Shown here: positions 12,246-32,160 of the stretch, one piece after another
How the letters are laid out: each line of letters begins with the position of its first letter
How positions within the stretch are numbered: the stretch's first letter is position 1
Source of the DNA: Apostichopus japonicus
Taxonomy: Eukaryota; Echinodermata; Holothuroidea; Aspidochirotida; Stichopodidae
Length of the DNA: 64,000 nt
Assembly: GCF_037975245.1 (NCBI RefSeq)
Contig: NC_092573.1
Coordinates: 2,106,501 to 2,170,500, forward strand
Reading direction: 5' to 3'
Translations under genes and position numbers: made by a program
Notes under the pieces: model-generated
What the model was told of the DNA's origin: nothing
The model's input: only the letters and a program-made list of their open reading frames with translations
Databases searched by the model: none

Positions 12246-13376
12246 TTATGAGCGCTCGACCATCCCACTTCCCTCAGAGCAAATTGCTGGGGTTGTTTGT
12301 AGCTCCATCTGTCTGAATGCCTTTGAGTTTCTGCATAGCCAGATGATGTAGCTCGCTCTGAGTGTGATATTGGCTGCTGTATCGGTTATAGCCTTCTTCT
12401 TTCCTTTAGGGATGCCCAAGGATGCAAGACATTTGTTGACTGATGTGTTGCAAAAGCCTCTGCTTCCTACTTCTATCGGAAAGTAGTATGTAGACCAACC
12501 TCTGCTCTCGCAGTCAGCCACTAGGCCTTGGTATTTACACTTCTTTCTAGCATATGCATTTGCCAGATTCTCCTCCATAGGAACTGTAAGCTCTACGATG
12601 ATAACATTCTTTGTTTTCTTAGAGAAGATGGTGATATCTGGTCTCTTAGCGGTCTCAGTAATTTCTGGAGGGAACACTATTTGCTTGTGTTCCTCATCCA
12701 TCAGGAATATCCAGTCACTGGCCTTCTTCAGGATGTTGGTTGGCTCTGTCTTTGGAAGTGGCAGGACTGGATTTCGGTACGTTGTGCCATCAGCTGTACG
12801 AAAGGCTATTGTAGAGGTGAAATCCAGAGTCTCAGATGTATTGAATCTCTTCTGGTTTGCCTCTACGATGTATGGTGCCAGACCTGAAGCAATTGTTCTC
12901 AGTGTTTGGTCATGGCGCCAGTTATACCTTCCACTTTGTAGTGAGTAGCTGCAACCATTTAGGATGTGGAACAGTGTGCAATGACGATGATGACATAGTT
13001 GGCAGAGTCCTAGATTGGTCTTGCCCCACAGCTTCAGATTGGCAGGAGAAGGAAGTTGATCATGAATTGCATTGATGTGGAAGGACAGCAATTCTGGTGT
13101 CCAGATATACAGAAGTTTCTTCCAGGAGGTGTCGACCTGCATGGCAGACTCCCATTTCAACCACTGTCCTTGTTTTGCACATCCGTAAAGGTAGACCAAC
13201 ATGTCCTCCTCGTCTACATCTTTCACTAGCCCGGTGAGGCATTTCCTGTGTTCTTGGTGACTCATGTCTCTGATCAGCTTCTGGTTTCTTTTGTAACCGA
13301 GACCTGCTCTGTCGGTCTGGCCCCTAGCCATCTCATTCAGGATTAGGTGGCGTTCTTTTTGTTCTAATTCTTTCAT
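12246..13376 (-). pseudogene. RLE retrotransposon ORF part 3: CCHC knuckle + restriction-like endonuclease
   Basis: A 376-codon frame. A zinc knuckle CQLCHHRHCTLFHILNGC has the spacing C-x2-C-x8-H-x4-C typical of R2-class elements. It is followed by the endonuclease signature RPD-x14-E (RPDITIF...IIVELTVP), then KCKYQ with the downstream Lys. These residues form the PD-(D/E)xK-type nickase that opens the target site. The part appears catalytically complete and is separated from the RT only by frameshifts. It ends at a TAA or TGA-type stop near 12246. Confidence 0.85.
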
Positions 13377-13960
13377 ACCATTCCACCTGGCTTTGCTTTC
13401 TTACTTTCCATGCATTTCCTGTAGAGTGTCTGGGTACTTCCATCTCTAGAGTGCTTATTTAGATGGTACTTGGTTACTTGCATACATTTGACTGAAGTGG
13501 TGAGCTTTTTCAGTTGCAGACCATAGTGTTTCCTGCTCCTATACAGAGCGCTGGTGGTGGTACATCTGCTTATTCTTGCCCACTGCTTCAGGTATTTGGT
13601 GCAGATAGCTTCTAGACTTGTGATGTAGGTAATTGGGAAGTTGTAGATGGTGAACTCCCATGTCATTTTGGGTACGATTGCATTGTTGTAAATCCACAGC
13701 TTCATAATTCCACTTAGTTGACTTGTGTCGGTTTTCTGCAGCATCTCTGACAGCTTTGTTTTTACCAAGTCCCTGATGTTATTGTCTTTCGGGTCATTGT
13801 AAATCATCTTCCCGAGGAACCGCATGGGTTGACTGTGGATATAGGCAATCTGCTCTCCGTCTATTTCTAGTCCGGGTCGTATGCCACATATTGAGTTTTG
13901 TGTCCTTGTTGCTTCTGTTCTGCATTGGGGACGACCTTCTTCATGGCATGGGATCTGCAT
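13373..13960 (-). pseudogene. RLE retrotransposon ORF part 2: RT thumb/linker
   Basis: This carries the segment after motif C (LGKMIYNDPKDNNIRDLVKT and onward) to a stop at 13373. Only residues after the overlap with part 1 (about 13870 leftward) belong to the real protein; the Met at 13960 is out of the ancestral frame. The C-terminal KPGGMV reading is already past the second shift, since the next frame reads RWNGMKELEQ at the same bases. Confidence 0.8.
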
Positions 13961-15411
13961 TTGCTTGGTTTAGCTTTCATGGTCCGAGTCCATTTGAGGA
14001 AGATGTTCATTGTATCAACAAGTTCTTGACAGCTTTCTGGGCTCCTAGCTATAAGGGTTAGGTCATCTGCATATGCTTTGGCAGATGATGTGATGTCAGA
14101 TCCACTCATGCAGTATCCAAGGTGGTTTAACTGGTCTAGGAGGTCGAGGCACAGGTTGAAAACGGCCAGGAACAGGATGCAGGAGAGTGGGCAGCCTTGG
14201 AAGACTCCAATCGTGCACTGTATCCAGTCAGTTGTCCAGTCAGTTGTTTTGACACGTATGAATAGCTCATCAGAGTATTTAAATATGATCTTCCTGATGT
14301 GATCTGGAACATGATACCAGTCTAAAGCGAACTGTACAAGATTGTGTGGTACAGTACCGTATGCATTTTGCAGGTCCAACCATGTTGTCACAATCGGTTT
14401 GCCATTCTTTTTGGCATCTTGGAGCATTTCAGTTAGTGCTTCTGTGTGTTCCACACATCCTGATATCTTCTCCATGAAACCCTTCTGAATGGATTGGTCA
14501 ATATAGTTGTTGTTTGTCAGGTAATTGATGGTTCTTTGAGCGAGAATACCCATTCCGAGGTTGCCACTTGAGTTCTTCAGTGTGATGGGTCTGAAGCAGG
14601 AAGGGTCACTGGTGTTCTCTTCTTTTGATATAAGAATTGTCTCTCCCGTTCTCCAGCTCATAGGTATTGCAGCTGTTCTCCAGATACCACAGATTACTTC
14701 GTGTAGTAGCTGTGTTGTTCTAGGGCATTTTTTCCACACTAGGTAGGGAATGCGATTGGTGCCCGGAGCACTGGCATTTCTTCTTTTCTGAAGGTAGCTA
14801 TTTAACTCTGACAGACTGGGGGGTTTGGTTTTGAATGGCTTGGTCGGCTTTGGTGGTCTCTTCAAGCCCTTTAGAGGGTGGTACTTGTAGTCACGCCTTT
14901 TATCGCTGTTGACATTTTTGAAGAATTTCTCTGCAGCTGTTTTACTGAAGGAGGGAGATCTGGTCTGCTTCTCATTTAGTAGACGTTTTTCATATTTGTG
15001 TGGATTTTGTCGAAATTGATGCTGTTCTTTGCTGGCAGTTTTTCTTTGCTGCGATTTCAGCTCTAGTTTCCTTACTTTGTTGTGTAGGCGTACAAGCTTA
15101 AGGAAATCCTTTTTCAGATTTGTTGAGTGCACTTTGTTTCCATCTCTTAGGGCTTGTTTGTATTGCCGTTTAGTGTCTTTCTTTAAGCGCCTTAGCTTTC
15201 TTTGTTGTCTTGAGCATTGCTGTTTTTTATCAGTCTTTTTGGGGACTGCTGGTTTGACTCCAAATCTGTCTACGAGTCTCTTGTAGACATGAGTCTCCAG
15301 ATTAGTCAGCTGCTCATTATGCATTTCACCTATTTCTGTTGGTAATTCTTCATATAGTTGCTCATCAAAGGATTTCCATATCGAGTCTTCAGATGGCTTT
15401 GGCAGATACAT
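13867..15411 (-). pseudogene. RLE retrotransposon ORF part 1: basic N-terminus + reverse transcriptase
   Basis: A 514-codon frame. The first ~190 residues are Lys/Arg-rich with likely coiled-coil character (KLRRLKKDTKRQYKQALRDG). The RT core then shows motif A WLDLQNAYGTV, motif B GVFQGCPLSCILF and motif C AYADDLTLI, all intact. The frame ends shortly after ...VAYDPD at a stop created by a one-base loss: in the next frame the protein continues directly as GLEIDGEQIAYIHSQPMRFL. The break is in the thumb region just past the catalytic core. Confidence 0.88.
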
Positions 15412-16236
15412 GTAATCTTTATATATAGTACAAAAATTGCCGTCTAATAGCCTATTTCGAAAATGTCGGGATATTGATGTATTGCTAATGTATACCGCTG
15501 TTGCGCTTGGCAGGTATATTGGCTCTTTACATTAAGCTATCATGTTCACGTCTGTACTATTCCTATAGGCATATACACTTACTAAAGATGCCTTAATCAA
15601 CCGGCTGATGCAAAGTGAAAGTTGTGTGCGGCTGTTTGCTTAAACCAGACAAACTTGACCGTAAAAAAAACAACAGAATTATCTCCTTTTAAAGAAAATG
15701 TTAAAAGCAACGGTTTTGAGTTTGTCCAAATTTTTGTTACCACACCCAAAGAGTATAACTGAAAATATAGTGACAATTAAAATTCAACTTAAAAACACTC
15801 CCATTGCTCTTCCATGAAGTGAGTATTAATCAGAGAATGTTGACTGAACTTCATCGGAACATAACATTTTGTCACAGAGTTTAAATCAGTATCAGTATTC
15901 ATCACAAAGTTTAAAACAAAGCTTTCCTACATTATTTTGGAATGAAACTTGATTATCCAATGTTATTTAACTACATTGCTATGGTAACTTAATGTGTAGA
16001 AAACATACAAATGTGATCACAATCAACTAAAAAACTGTTTCTAAATGATCATATTCTAAATATGTAAGTTGTTGTTAACAACATGTATACTTACAACACT
16101 GCCATGTCTATCCATGGAGCTATTCCGTAATAGCTCCATCGTCTAACTGTGAACGTGTTGTTCACACTATCACCATGAGAGTTTCATGCTATTTGAATAC
16201 TTGCATCCATTGTGTGTCTAAATCTAGTAGCGTTCA
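15412..16236. other. Unassigned spacer upstream of - strand element
   Basis: No gene recognised. It may include the 5' UTR of the RLE retrotransposon. Degenerate relatives of the repeat at 16237 (ATGAGAGTTTCATGCT) begin near 16175. Confidence 0.4.
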
Positions 16237-16637
16237 TATTTTAATCATGAGTGTCTCATGCTGCTTACATATTTACGCATACTTCCATTCCATGTGTGTA
16301 AATTGAAAGCTTCAGCGTTTACCCATACACAATGAGTGTTACACATTCTGTTGGTATGTACCAGCATCGCCTGTGGTTTGATTTGAAGGTAGTAGCGTTT
16401 ATATTTTAATCATGAGTGTCTCATGTTGCTTACATGCTTACACATACTTGCTTCCCCTATGTCTAAATGTTAAGTATTCCGTGCTGAGTGCATCATTTCA
16501 AATACGTCCAATTTAGGACTGTCACCTGGCCCCTTCATCCCACTGTTAACATTTCCGATTCCTTCACAAACTTACCATACATATTTACTAATTTACTAAA
16601 ACATGTTACCATAAACCTTTAATACATGAGATTTATG
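16237..16637 (+). repeat. 400-bp direct duplication, copy 1
   Basis: Near-identical to 17799-18200, with only scattered substitutions. Inside the copy a sub-repeat headed TTTTAATCATGAGTGTCTCATG occurs twice, about 165 bp apart. No coding content. Confidence 0.9.
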
Positions 16638-17798
16638 GTAATATATCAAGCTCTATATCATGATTATAGCTTTGATAGGATTCATCTTCTGGTGACGAGC
16701 GGTTTTTCCAAGCAGACGTGTTGCTTTAACCTTGTCTTCATTTTCCTGTATTATTTCCCCTCTTTCACAGATATTGACCTCAGAGATACCTCTGCTACCT
16801 ATCCAGGTTTACCATGAGTGTATTTAGATCTACGTTGACTCTCTTGTTCATATCTGCTCTGAAGAGGGACCTCGTCTTTGCCTTTTGTGGTTTCGACGGT
16901 TAGTGCATTTACTCTCCTTTCATGCTTAAATAATCCACAAAGCAGATTTTTCCGTTAGGTCTAATAAGCGGATTGTAAACGGTCAAACATAAACTCCATT
17001 TAATGATTGTTGATGCGTGAATAACAAATAAACAAGCAAACAAACAAACAAAAAACGATATTGAGCTAGAAAACAATTTTAGATTTCATTTCATTTCTTG
17101 AAATGAGACTTGGTTGTTCAAAAATGCCCCTTTTCTGTGTTCGTAATTAACTGTTGTTGTTATTTTTTCTTGTACTTTTATATTTTTGTATGGTTTCTTG
17201 TAAGTACACTGTGCCCTTTTAGTTGAAATAACATTCACCAATTGGAAGTTATGAAACATTCGAAACTGGTCATCAAAGAATTCTTTAAAAAACTATTTTG
17301 TAACAGTGACGTGAGCGAACCATATATAAGTCCTCCAATCAGAATTGATTATACTGTCCCGCGTCGGTGTTAAGTGGATTGCCCCCCCCCCCCCTCCCAC
17401 ACACGCACCCTCACACCGTCTCTCTCTCATACCCATCTCTAAATACTTTGCTGTTAATCAGAAATAAATAAAATGGTTAATAAAGAATAATAAATCAGTA
17501 ATAACCTCCTACGCCTCTACGTGGGTGTGTCTTATACGTTATGCAAAGTGCCTTTTGAAATATCTGAATCAATCGGATATAAGTGTAGTATACTGGCGTA
17601 AAAGAAAACGTGCAAACGCGTATTTCACAACTGCATAAATTATTATGAATTAATATTTCAGTTATAGCCTAATGGTAGCTGAAACCTGTCGAAAATGTGA
17701 GAGTATTATTGTCTACAATGTTTCAAACTCTTCTTTGTGTGTGTGAGTGTGCGTGTATATTCTTTCAAATATATAAAATATATAATAGAAAAATATTT
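16638..17798. other. Spacer between the two 400-bp copies
   Basis: About 1.16 kb without a recognised gene. A C-run lies at 17383-17394. Confidence 0.4.
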
Positions 17799-18200
17799 TA
17801 TTTTAATCATGAGTGTTTCATGCTGCTTACATATTTACGCATACTTCCATTCCATGTGTGTAAATTGAAAGCTTCAGCGTTTACCCATACACAATGAGTG
17901 TTACACATTCTGTTGGTATGTACCAGCATCGCCTGTGGTTTGATTTCAAGCTAGTAGCGTTTTATATTTTAATCATGAGTGTCTCATGTTGCTTACATGC
18001 TTACACATACTTGCTTCCCCTATGTCTAAATGTTAAGTATTCCGTGCTGAGTGCATCATTTCAAATACTTCCAATTTATGAGTGTCACCTAGCCCCTTCA
18101 TCCCACTTTTAACATTTCCGATTCCTTCACAAACTTACCATACATATTTACTAATTGACTAAAACATGTTACCATAAACCTTTAATGCATGAGATTTATG
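17799..18200 (+). repeat. 400-bp direct duplication, copy 2
   Basis: Same orientation as copy 1. The copies end at ATGAGATTTATG, after which flanking sequences differ. They do not begin TG or end CA, so they are not typical LTRs. Confidence 0.9.
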
Positions 18201-18212
18201 CCCTGAGTATTG

Positions 18213-18227
18213 GCAATATATATTTAT

Positions 18228-18270
<43 letters not shown>

Positions 18271-18273
18271 GTA

Positions 18274-18306
<33 letters not shown>

Positions 18307-18307
18307 C

Positions 18308-18347
<40 letters not shown>

Positions 18348-18412
18348 ACATATTTATATCTATATATATATATATATCTATATATATATATATATATATA
18401 TATATAACATAT
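18213..18412. repeat. (TA)n microsatellite
   Basis: AT dinucleotide with TCTA, TACA and AACA interruptions. It is duplicated internally around TATATAACATATT. Confidence 0.95.
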
Positions 18413-19207
18413 TGATCCCCTTCAACGGAGAGTAACATTTATTACCATTAATATGGGGTTTTAATACAGTGTTCGTAAATAATATCGGCCTACGTTTATT
18501 GTAATATAGGGCATAACGTCCAGGTATCTACCAAGTTCCAACAACAAGTCACGCACTTATAGCAAAGTGATCAACCGAGCATGTTGGAGAGGCTATAACA
18601 GATGATTATATGCATCATCGTAGGTACATAACTTAATTACTCGTACACTACCCAGCCAGAAATGTGAACGAAATTTGCGATACTGTCAATATCATTCGTC
18701 CAAACAAAGAAGCAAACTTCAAATTCTTGACTGTAATTCTATTTTGTGACAGCTATCGTTTAAGGATAGTTCAATGTTTGGAATTATGTTAATTAGCTTT
18801 TGTTACCAGAGGGCCATTTAGAAGGCATCCAGTAGACTGAGATAACAGACAGTTCAACTCGGATCTCCGGAACAAATCTCTCTCTATTGCGGCAAGCTTG
18901 AAGACATTTTTCACCGGGTTTGAACTCGGAAGTTTTAATCTATAAGCCTGCAGTATAGGCAAAGACCATAGTGTTGAACCCGGGTTATATTTGTAATGTA
19001 CGGGCTATCAAATCAAATGTGACCCCGGATTAAGAGTGACCTCATTCTTGCATGTTTAAAGTATATGCATGAGTATTATATGACCTATACGTATCGTGTA
19101 ATAAATATGTTTTTCAGTTTATTATACGCAGCTTTTTATCTATTCTTAAGCCGCGCGCGGATCCAGACTTGATAACGTATAGCAGAAGTGGCCCTGTGAT
19201 CGTTGAA
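18413..19207. other. Unassigned spacer
   Basis: No gene or known repeat recognised. Confidence 0.4.
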
Positions 19208-19376
19208 GCCGGCTCTCCCATCTACGGGGATCTGAGAGTCCTCCCATCTACGGGGATCTGAGAGTCCTCCCATCTCCGGGGATCTGAGAGTCCTCCCATC
19301 TCCGGGGATCTGAGAGCCCTCCCATCTACGGGGATCTGAGAGTCCTCCCATCTACGGGGATCTGAGAGTCCTCCCG
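19208..19376. repeat. 26-bp tandem array (~6.5 copies)
   Basis: The unit CTCCCATCTACGGGGATCTG plus AGAGTC repeats head to tail with an A/C variant (CTACGG versus CTCCGG). The Gly/Leu/Ser frame on the - strand is a repeat product. Confidence 0.93.
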
Positions 19377-19393
19377 TAGAAAATAAAATGAGA

Positions 19394-19765
19394 CAGTGGC
19401 GTAGGAAGGTACTTTTGAGTGGGGGGGGGGGTGAAGACTGGTGGCCGGCCCGGGGAGGGGTCTAAGGAGGGGGGTGTCCCCCTCCCCTTTGGAATTTTTT
19501 GCATTTCCAGGTGGCTTCAGATGCAATTTGGTGCGAAATGGCACACTTCAACACCCACTCCATTTTGTAAACTTAATTTTGTATTTTCACCTGGCCTTAG
19601 ATGCAATTTGGTGCTCCAAATGAGATTTTTGTTCTCATTTGGAAATGAAAAAGGGGTTTTCTGACTTGCGAAGCGGGGGGGGGGGGCGGAATGATACTTC
19701 CGCCCCTCCACATTTTTCACGGGGGGGGGCTGGCGCCCCCCAGCCCCCCGGTTCCTACGCCCTTG
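19394..19765. mobile_element. Non-autonomous hAT-type element (372 bp) with 8-bp TSD
   Basis: The left end is CAGTGGCGTAGGAAGG and the right end is the near-complement GGTTCCTACGCCCTTG. Directly outside, AAATGAGA occurs at 19386-19393 and again at 19766-19773, a perfect 8-bp direct repeat. CA.GG ends with 8-bp duplications are the hAT hallmark. The interior is non-coding and has poly-G tracts and a GGCTGGCGCC inverted motif near the right end. Confidence 0.88.
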
Positions 19766-19967
19766 AAATGAGACGTCAATTGATGTGTATTATTGTAATG
19801 TAGAGAAAATTAATCTAATTCAATTAATGATATAAAATGACGAGGGGGGTGGTGAGGGGAGGGGGGAGGTGTCGCTCATAATTTCCACCAGAAAATATTT
19901 ACAAAACTTGAATTTGAAGTTGCTAACGTGGTACTATGTTATAATGGCAGCGACCTTTAATCAATTT

Positions 19968-20417
19968 CGCTCTCGATTATCGTTAATCACTGCTACAACA
20001 CTGCTATACAACAGTGAATATCGTTGGAACTACATACAACAGGTATATAAGTATCATTTTCGCTCTCGATTATCGTTAATCACTGCTACAACACTGCTAT
20101 ACAACAGTGAATATCGTTGGAACTACATATAGCAGGTATATAAGTATCATTTTCGCTCTCGATTATCGTTAATCACTGCTACAACACCGCTATACAACAG
20201 TGAATATCGTTGGAACTACATATAGCAGGTATATAAGTATCATTTTCGCTCTCGATTATCGTTAATCACTGCTACAACACTGCTATACAACAGTGAATAT
20301 CGTTGGAACTACATATAGGAGGTATATAAGTATCATTTTCGCTCTCGATTATCGTTAATCACTGCTACAACACTGCTATACAACAGTGAATATCGTTGGA
20401 ACTACATATAACAGGTA
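19968..20417. repeat. 93-bp tandem array (~4.8 copies)
   Basis: The unit starts CGCTCTCGATTATCGTTAAT, with starts at 19968, 20061, 20154, 20247 and 20340 (period exactly 93). Copies are nearly identical. Each contains CACTG...CAGTG and TTATCG...TATCG inverted pieces. Confidence 0.95.
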
Positions 20418-21988
20418 TAGGCCAATAAGTACAATTATCCCAAATTGGAGTACAAGTACGAGTACATGTGTAAAACTATAGTAGAAGTAAAGACAATTGT
20501 ACTCGAGTCAGACTCATACTCATAGCACGATAAATCTGCTATCATTATAAAGTGTCAATGAACTTCTATAACTTTACTAGATTTAGAAGTCTCCGGGTAT
20601 GTTTAGCCCCTCCCCTTTACTTATTTACCTTTACCTCCATAAGTATACAACATAATTATACACGCACGTATTAACAACCCAAAAATTGAAGGGAAAAACA
20701 AAACCAACAAGGATTTGACCCCATTCATTTTGTGGAGGAAGACATGTACTCCTCAGTTGATAACTTTTAACGTGATTGATTGCTTGTACGTAAGGCAAGA
20801 CAGAGTAAATTACCATGACTGGAAATGAAATTAACATATAGAAATCTACGTCACTATTTGACAAAACACTTGCAAACAACCACTAGAGCACGAATCTTTT
20901 TTTTTTTATATATATATGTTTTTTATTTTATATTGTAGTTGTGCCCCTCATTTTCCTGTTACAGAGTGTTTGGGAAAGATAAGGACTCAATTTATCACCT
21001 TTGTTCGATGCTTAACATTTAAAAGGTAAAACAAGTACACTGTTTATACATTGTGCTATCAGTTACGGTGTTAGGGTGATGATGCAATTGATTGAAAGTT
21101 ATAAAATTATCACCCTTAAACAGACCGACCTTAACAGATCATTGGTCTGTCAGGGTTTTTTTCTCCCCTTTTTGACTAATAGAATTTTGAAGGCTATCTC
21201 TTCTGTCATTTTAGAATGGAACCTATATATACTAGATAAAGCAACCTTTCCAAGGGATATTTCGGTGGCTGAAGTCGATTACTTCAGAAGAAAATAAAGG
21301 AAATTTACTTCACATTTAGGTCAAAACCGGATCCTCTTAGCATTTTTTATAACGAAGATATGATTTTATTTTTCAAAATTTGGTGATATTTTGTGAATGC
21401 ATCTGGCAACAACAGAATGAATGACGTCATTGCGCGGTAATTCAGCTGATAGTGTTGTTTTTTCTCTCTCTTTCTAATATTAAACTCACTTATCCAAAGA
21501 GGGTTAAACAAATCTACAAAAGAAGTTACATTTGATGAAATTCCTAAAACATGCAGAGAACATTGACAGCTTAGTAAAAAGTCCAAATGTACCACATTTC
21601 AGGAATCAATCAACAAGAAGACTATAATTGAAAAATCAAACCTTTGAAACACATTTTCGTGAATACTGAGCTCCACTCCAGGGACGACTCCAGGGTTTAG
21701 CCAGCCAAATAAGTTTACCTTCAATCAACTATATCTCAAGATGGGGCTTTCAAACTAGAGAGGGGAATATTTTTCTCAGTAATATAGGTCGGAGTTAAAC
21801 TGTTTACGCCAGAATATCCCTAAAACCCTAGAGTGAATTGTCTGAGCAACGAAATATTGAGATTCAAATCGAATCCGACAACTACTACACCAGCGGTCCA
21901 GCTCTCATATTATCTAATTTCTTACATTATTATAGAATTGTCTTTTACTCCTTCTTTTTCCCCTTTCTTTACTTCCTTTGCTTACTAG
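20418..21988. other. Gene-free or unresolved 5' region of the + strand receptor gene
   Basis: The missing first exon(s) of the receptor-like gene should lie here or further left. I found no convincing signal-peptide exon ending in phase 1. An ATG at 21838 is in frame with exon A through an apparent polypyrimidine tract, giving a 50-residue hydrophobic-rich extension. This is more likely intron than coding. Confidence 0.4.
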
Positions 21989-29647
<7,659 letters not shown>

Positions 29648-31734
29648 AATAGCGTTATCCCTGTGCGTATAGATTTTTTTTCTGGAGCTTATACCAGTTA
29701 GTGACTTACCGAGCGACTCTAGCTAGAAGACTAACTGCATGATCTTTGAACCTCAATAGGGTGTACAGTTCGATTATCATTATTGTATTAAAGGGAGCCA
29801 TTTTGTTATCAAAGATGGCGCCTGGGGTCTTATTACACTTGTTCTTTTATCACATTCAGGGTATATAATTGTCTCTCTTTTTCCTTTTATTGACAAATAT
29901 TTTGATGATTTGTGTTTTCTTTTTTGAATGTTAGATACAGTTCAGTCCACAGGTTTTAGTGTTGTTTTTTAAAATAGGGGTTTGTAAAGAAGATAGTAAG
30001 TGTAAGAGACGTATATATAATAATGAGACGCAAAAAGATTCCGAAACCTTATCAATGCATTTCGGAGTATTGATTTCCTTTCGATACAAGTAATTGCGCC
30101 ATTCCAAAACTTCAGTGTAAACTACCTTGTAAATATTCATCGGAGAAAGCCAAATTAACTAGTAACAGCGTACAACCAGACAAGTCTTGTGAATCTCATG
30201 ATTATTGTTTCATTGCTTCTGTCGTCTGCGTTTTGTTTAGTTACATATTTCTCACAGGCTATATATGCATATAAGTCTGCAGTAAATGTGTGTTTTATTT
30301 AAAGTAAGAATCAGGGCAAAATTCCAGACAGGACAGTCGAGGTATACCACAACCTACCGTTATGCTTTTTGTTGGGGATCAACAAATATATTAAAAATAT
30401 TTATAAAAAAAAAACAATTTCATATCTTTTTTTGTCTCAGAAGAGAGACCTTTTCCGCAAACTTATAGTTACCAATGTCAACAATGTTACCATAGTTACA
30501 TGAAGGCTTACGAAAAACAATCATAATAATAATTATGAAGAAGAATAAAAGAAGAGATACAGAGTTCAAACCTGGAATCTTGCTTTGATGAGGCTACTTT
30601 TTTTTTTATATATAACTCTCCTTTTTTTTCTATAAATTAAGTTTTACCAAAGACTTTGTTCTTTTTCCTACATATTTTTATGTTACTTTTGAGAATCCTG
30701 TTAATATATATGCAAATTTATACGTATACTTGATTTACAGCCGGAAAGGTTAAGTGCAGAGTCGGCGGCCATTTTGAACTGATTAAGCGACAAATTCAAG
30801 AGAACATGTCACACTTGAATAGATTATCAAATTGTTCGTCATTGGCCGATGAAAACTTTGTCATCAAGATATCTTTGTTCGAATCAAACGTTTCTATTCT
30901 GTTATCATGGAACCATGGAACTGAGTGGGAACTTGATACGAGTATACTAAGTAATACTATATTAAGTCCAGGATTCGTAAAAAAATTAAACCATTTTTGT
31001 ACGAATTGACGTTAAACTTTGAATAAATGTTATTGTCTATGAAACCATAAAGCCTGAAAGCTTTGTGAATCTTTGCCATGTATTTGCTCAAATTTCAAAC
31101 TTAAACTATCTTACTAATGTAGAGCAAGTGAGTTAAATTTGTCCAAGAATCAAGTGAGAACCGGAAAATATCAGAGATTTCCAGCTCTTATTTGTAGCAC
31201 TCACTTGTGGGCATCAACCAATTAATTCCCTGGTAAGGATTCTACAATGTAGAATTGTTATTCCAATATGTCTCAATATCCACAAAGAACAGTCTTCCTA
31301 TGTGAAATATCAACACACAGATATTCTACATATGAGCAAATGGACATTTTCTTTTACCAATTTTGAGCTAGGAAATTAATGATTAAGAGTTACACGACAC
31401 TCGTTATACACTGTGAAATATATACTGCCATAGCCAGAGCTAGTATAAATCATAGAGAACAAGGCCAATTTTGAGATCATTTATAGATAACCTGTTGACC
31501 CCTTGAGCCAATTTTGGGACCATTTGAGATAACCTGTTGACCCCTTGAAGCTCAGAGTGAGAAAAAATGATAAGGGTCACGTGAGTGTGATTAACCCCCC
31601 CCCCCCCCCCAAGAGTATCAACTCTCTCAAGCAGATTTTGTTTCCTGCATGACTATGTGTTGTAGAATACCCTATTGTAGTTGATACACACAAAACTAAA
31701 CTAAACTCAATTTTGATACCGTTCTTGTATTCAC
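29648..31734. other. 3' UTR and intergenic DNA after receptor-like gene
   Basis: No further gene recognised. Candidate + strand poly(A) signals AATAAA occur at 30544 and 31022. A small frame at 30806-31009 has no motif. A poly-C run lies at 31596-31612. Confidence 0.5.
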
Positions 31735-32160
31735 CAAGCTGGATCGATATACCAAGTATGAAGTTAAACAAAGATGCACTTTTTGGGTTATTGTATTTCA
31801 GACTTGGACTTATATTGACCTCCAACAACATTTCACCTCTACCAAGTTTAAAAGGGTTCTTGTAATAGTCAAGCTGGATCTGCATTCCAAGTATGAAGTT
31901 CAACATAGGTGCACTATTTGAGTTATCATGTTTACAAAGGTTTCAAACTTTGACCTCTGTTGACCCCAAAATGACCATAGAACTTCACAGAAAAAAATTG
32001 GGTTCTTGTACTCAAGAAGACGGATCCACATACCAAGTCTATAGTTAATGAACGATTAGCTTTATTGAGTTACCGTGTTTACAAGGTGTCACACACGTAC
32101 ATACATACACGCCACCACTATCGGATTCCTTTTGCCTCCAGCAAGGAATCTAAAATGGTG
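31735..32160. repeat. Dispersed repeat fragment (AGCAAGGAAYC-ended)
   Basis: It contains two diverged versions of CAAGCTGGATC...CCAAGTATGAAGTT about 130 bp apart. It ends with CACACGTACATACATACACG then TTGCCTCCAGCAAGGAATC. The end matches 35010-35074, so both belong to one interspersed family. Confidence 0.7.

Larger units (their letters stand above)
12246..15411 (-). mobile_element. RLE-type non-LTR retrotransposon (R2/Hero/NeSL-like), frameshifted
   Basis: Read on the - strand, three overlapping open frames together encode one ~1050-residue protein: a basic N-terminal region, an RT, a CCHC knuckle and a C-terminal restriction-like endonuclease. This is the domain order of the R2/R4/NeSL/Hero groups, and there is no N-terminal AP endonuclease. 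The frame changes near 13870 and near 13380, each explained by a single-base indel. No N-terminal zinc fingers are visible before 15411, which could mean Hero-like architecture or 5' truncation. The element's DNA boundaries were not defined; (TA)n lies about 200 bp beyond the 3' end. Confidence 0.85.

Noticed and set aside
12528-13075. Three + strand frames of 70-119 codons
   Set aside because: Shadows of the - strand RLE retrotransposon ORF.
16237-18200. LTR retrotransposon bounded by the 400-bp repeats
   Set aside because: No TG...CA ends, primer site, gag or pol in the 1.16-kb interior.
21838-21988. Coding extension of receptor exon A from the ATG at 21838
   Set aside because: The hydrophobic residues come from an apparent polypyrimidine tract ending in a good acceptor (TTACTAG), and the hydrophobic run is too far from the Met to be a signal peptide. 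Kept only as a remote alternative.
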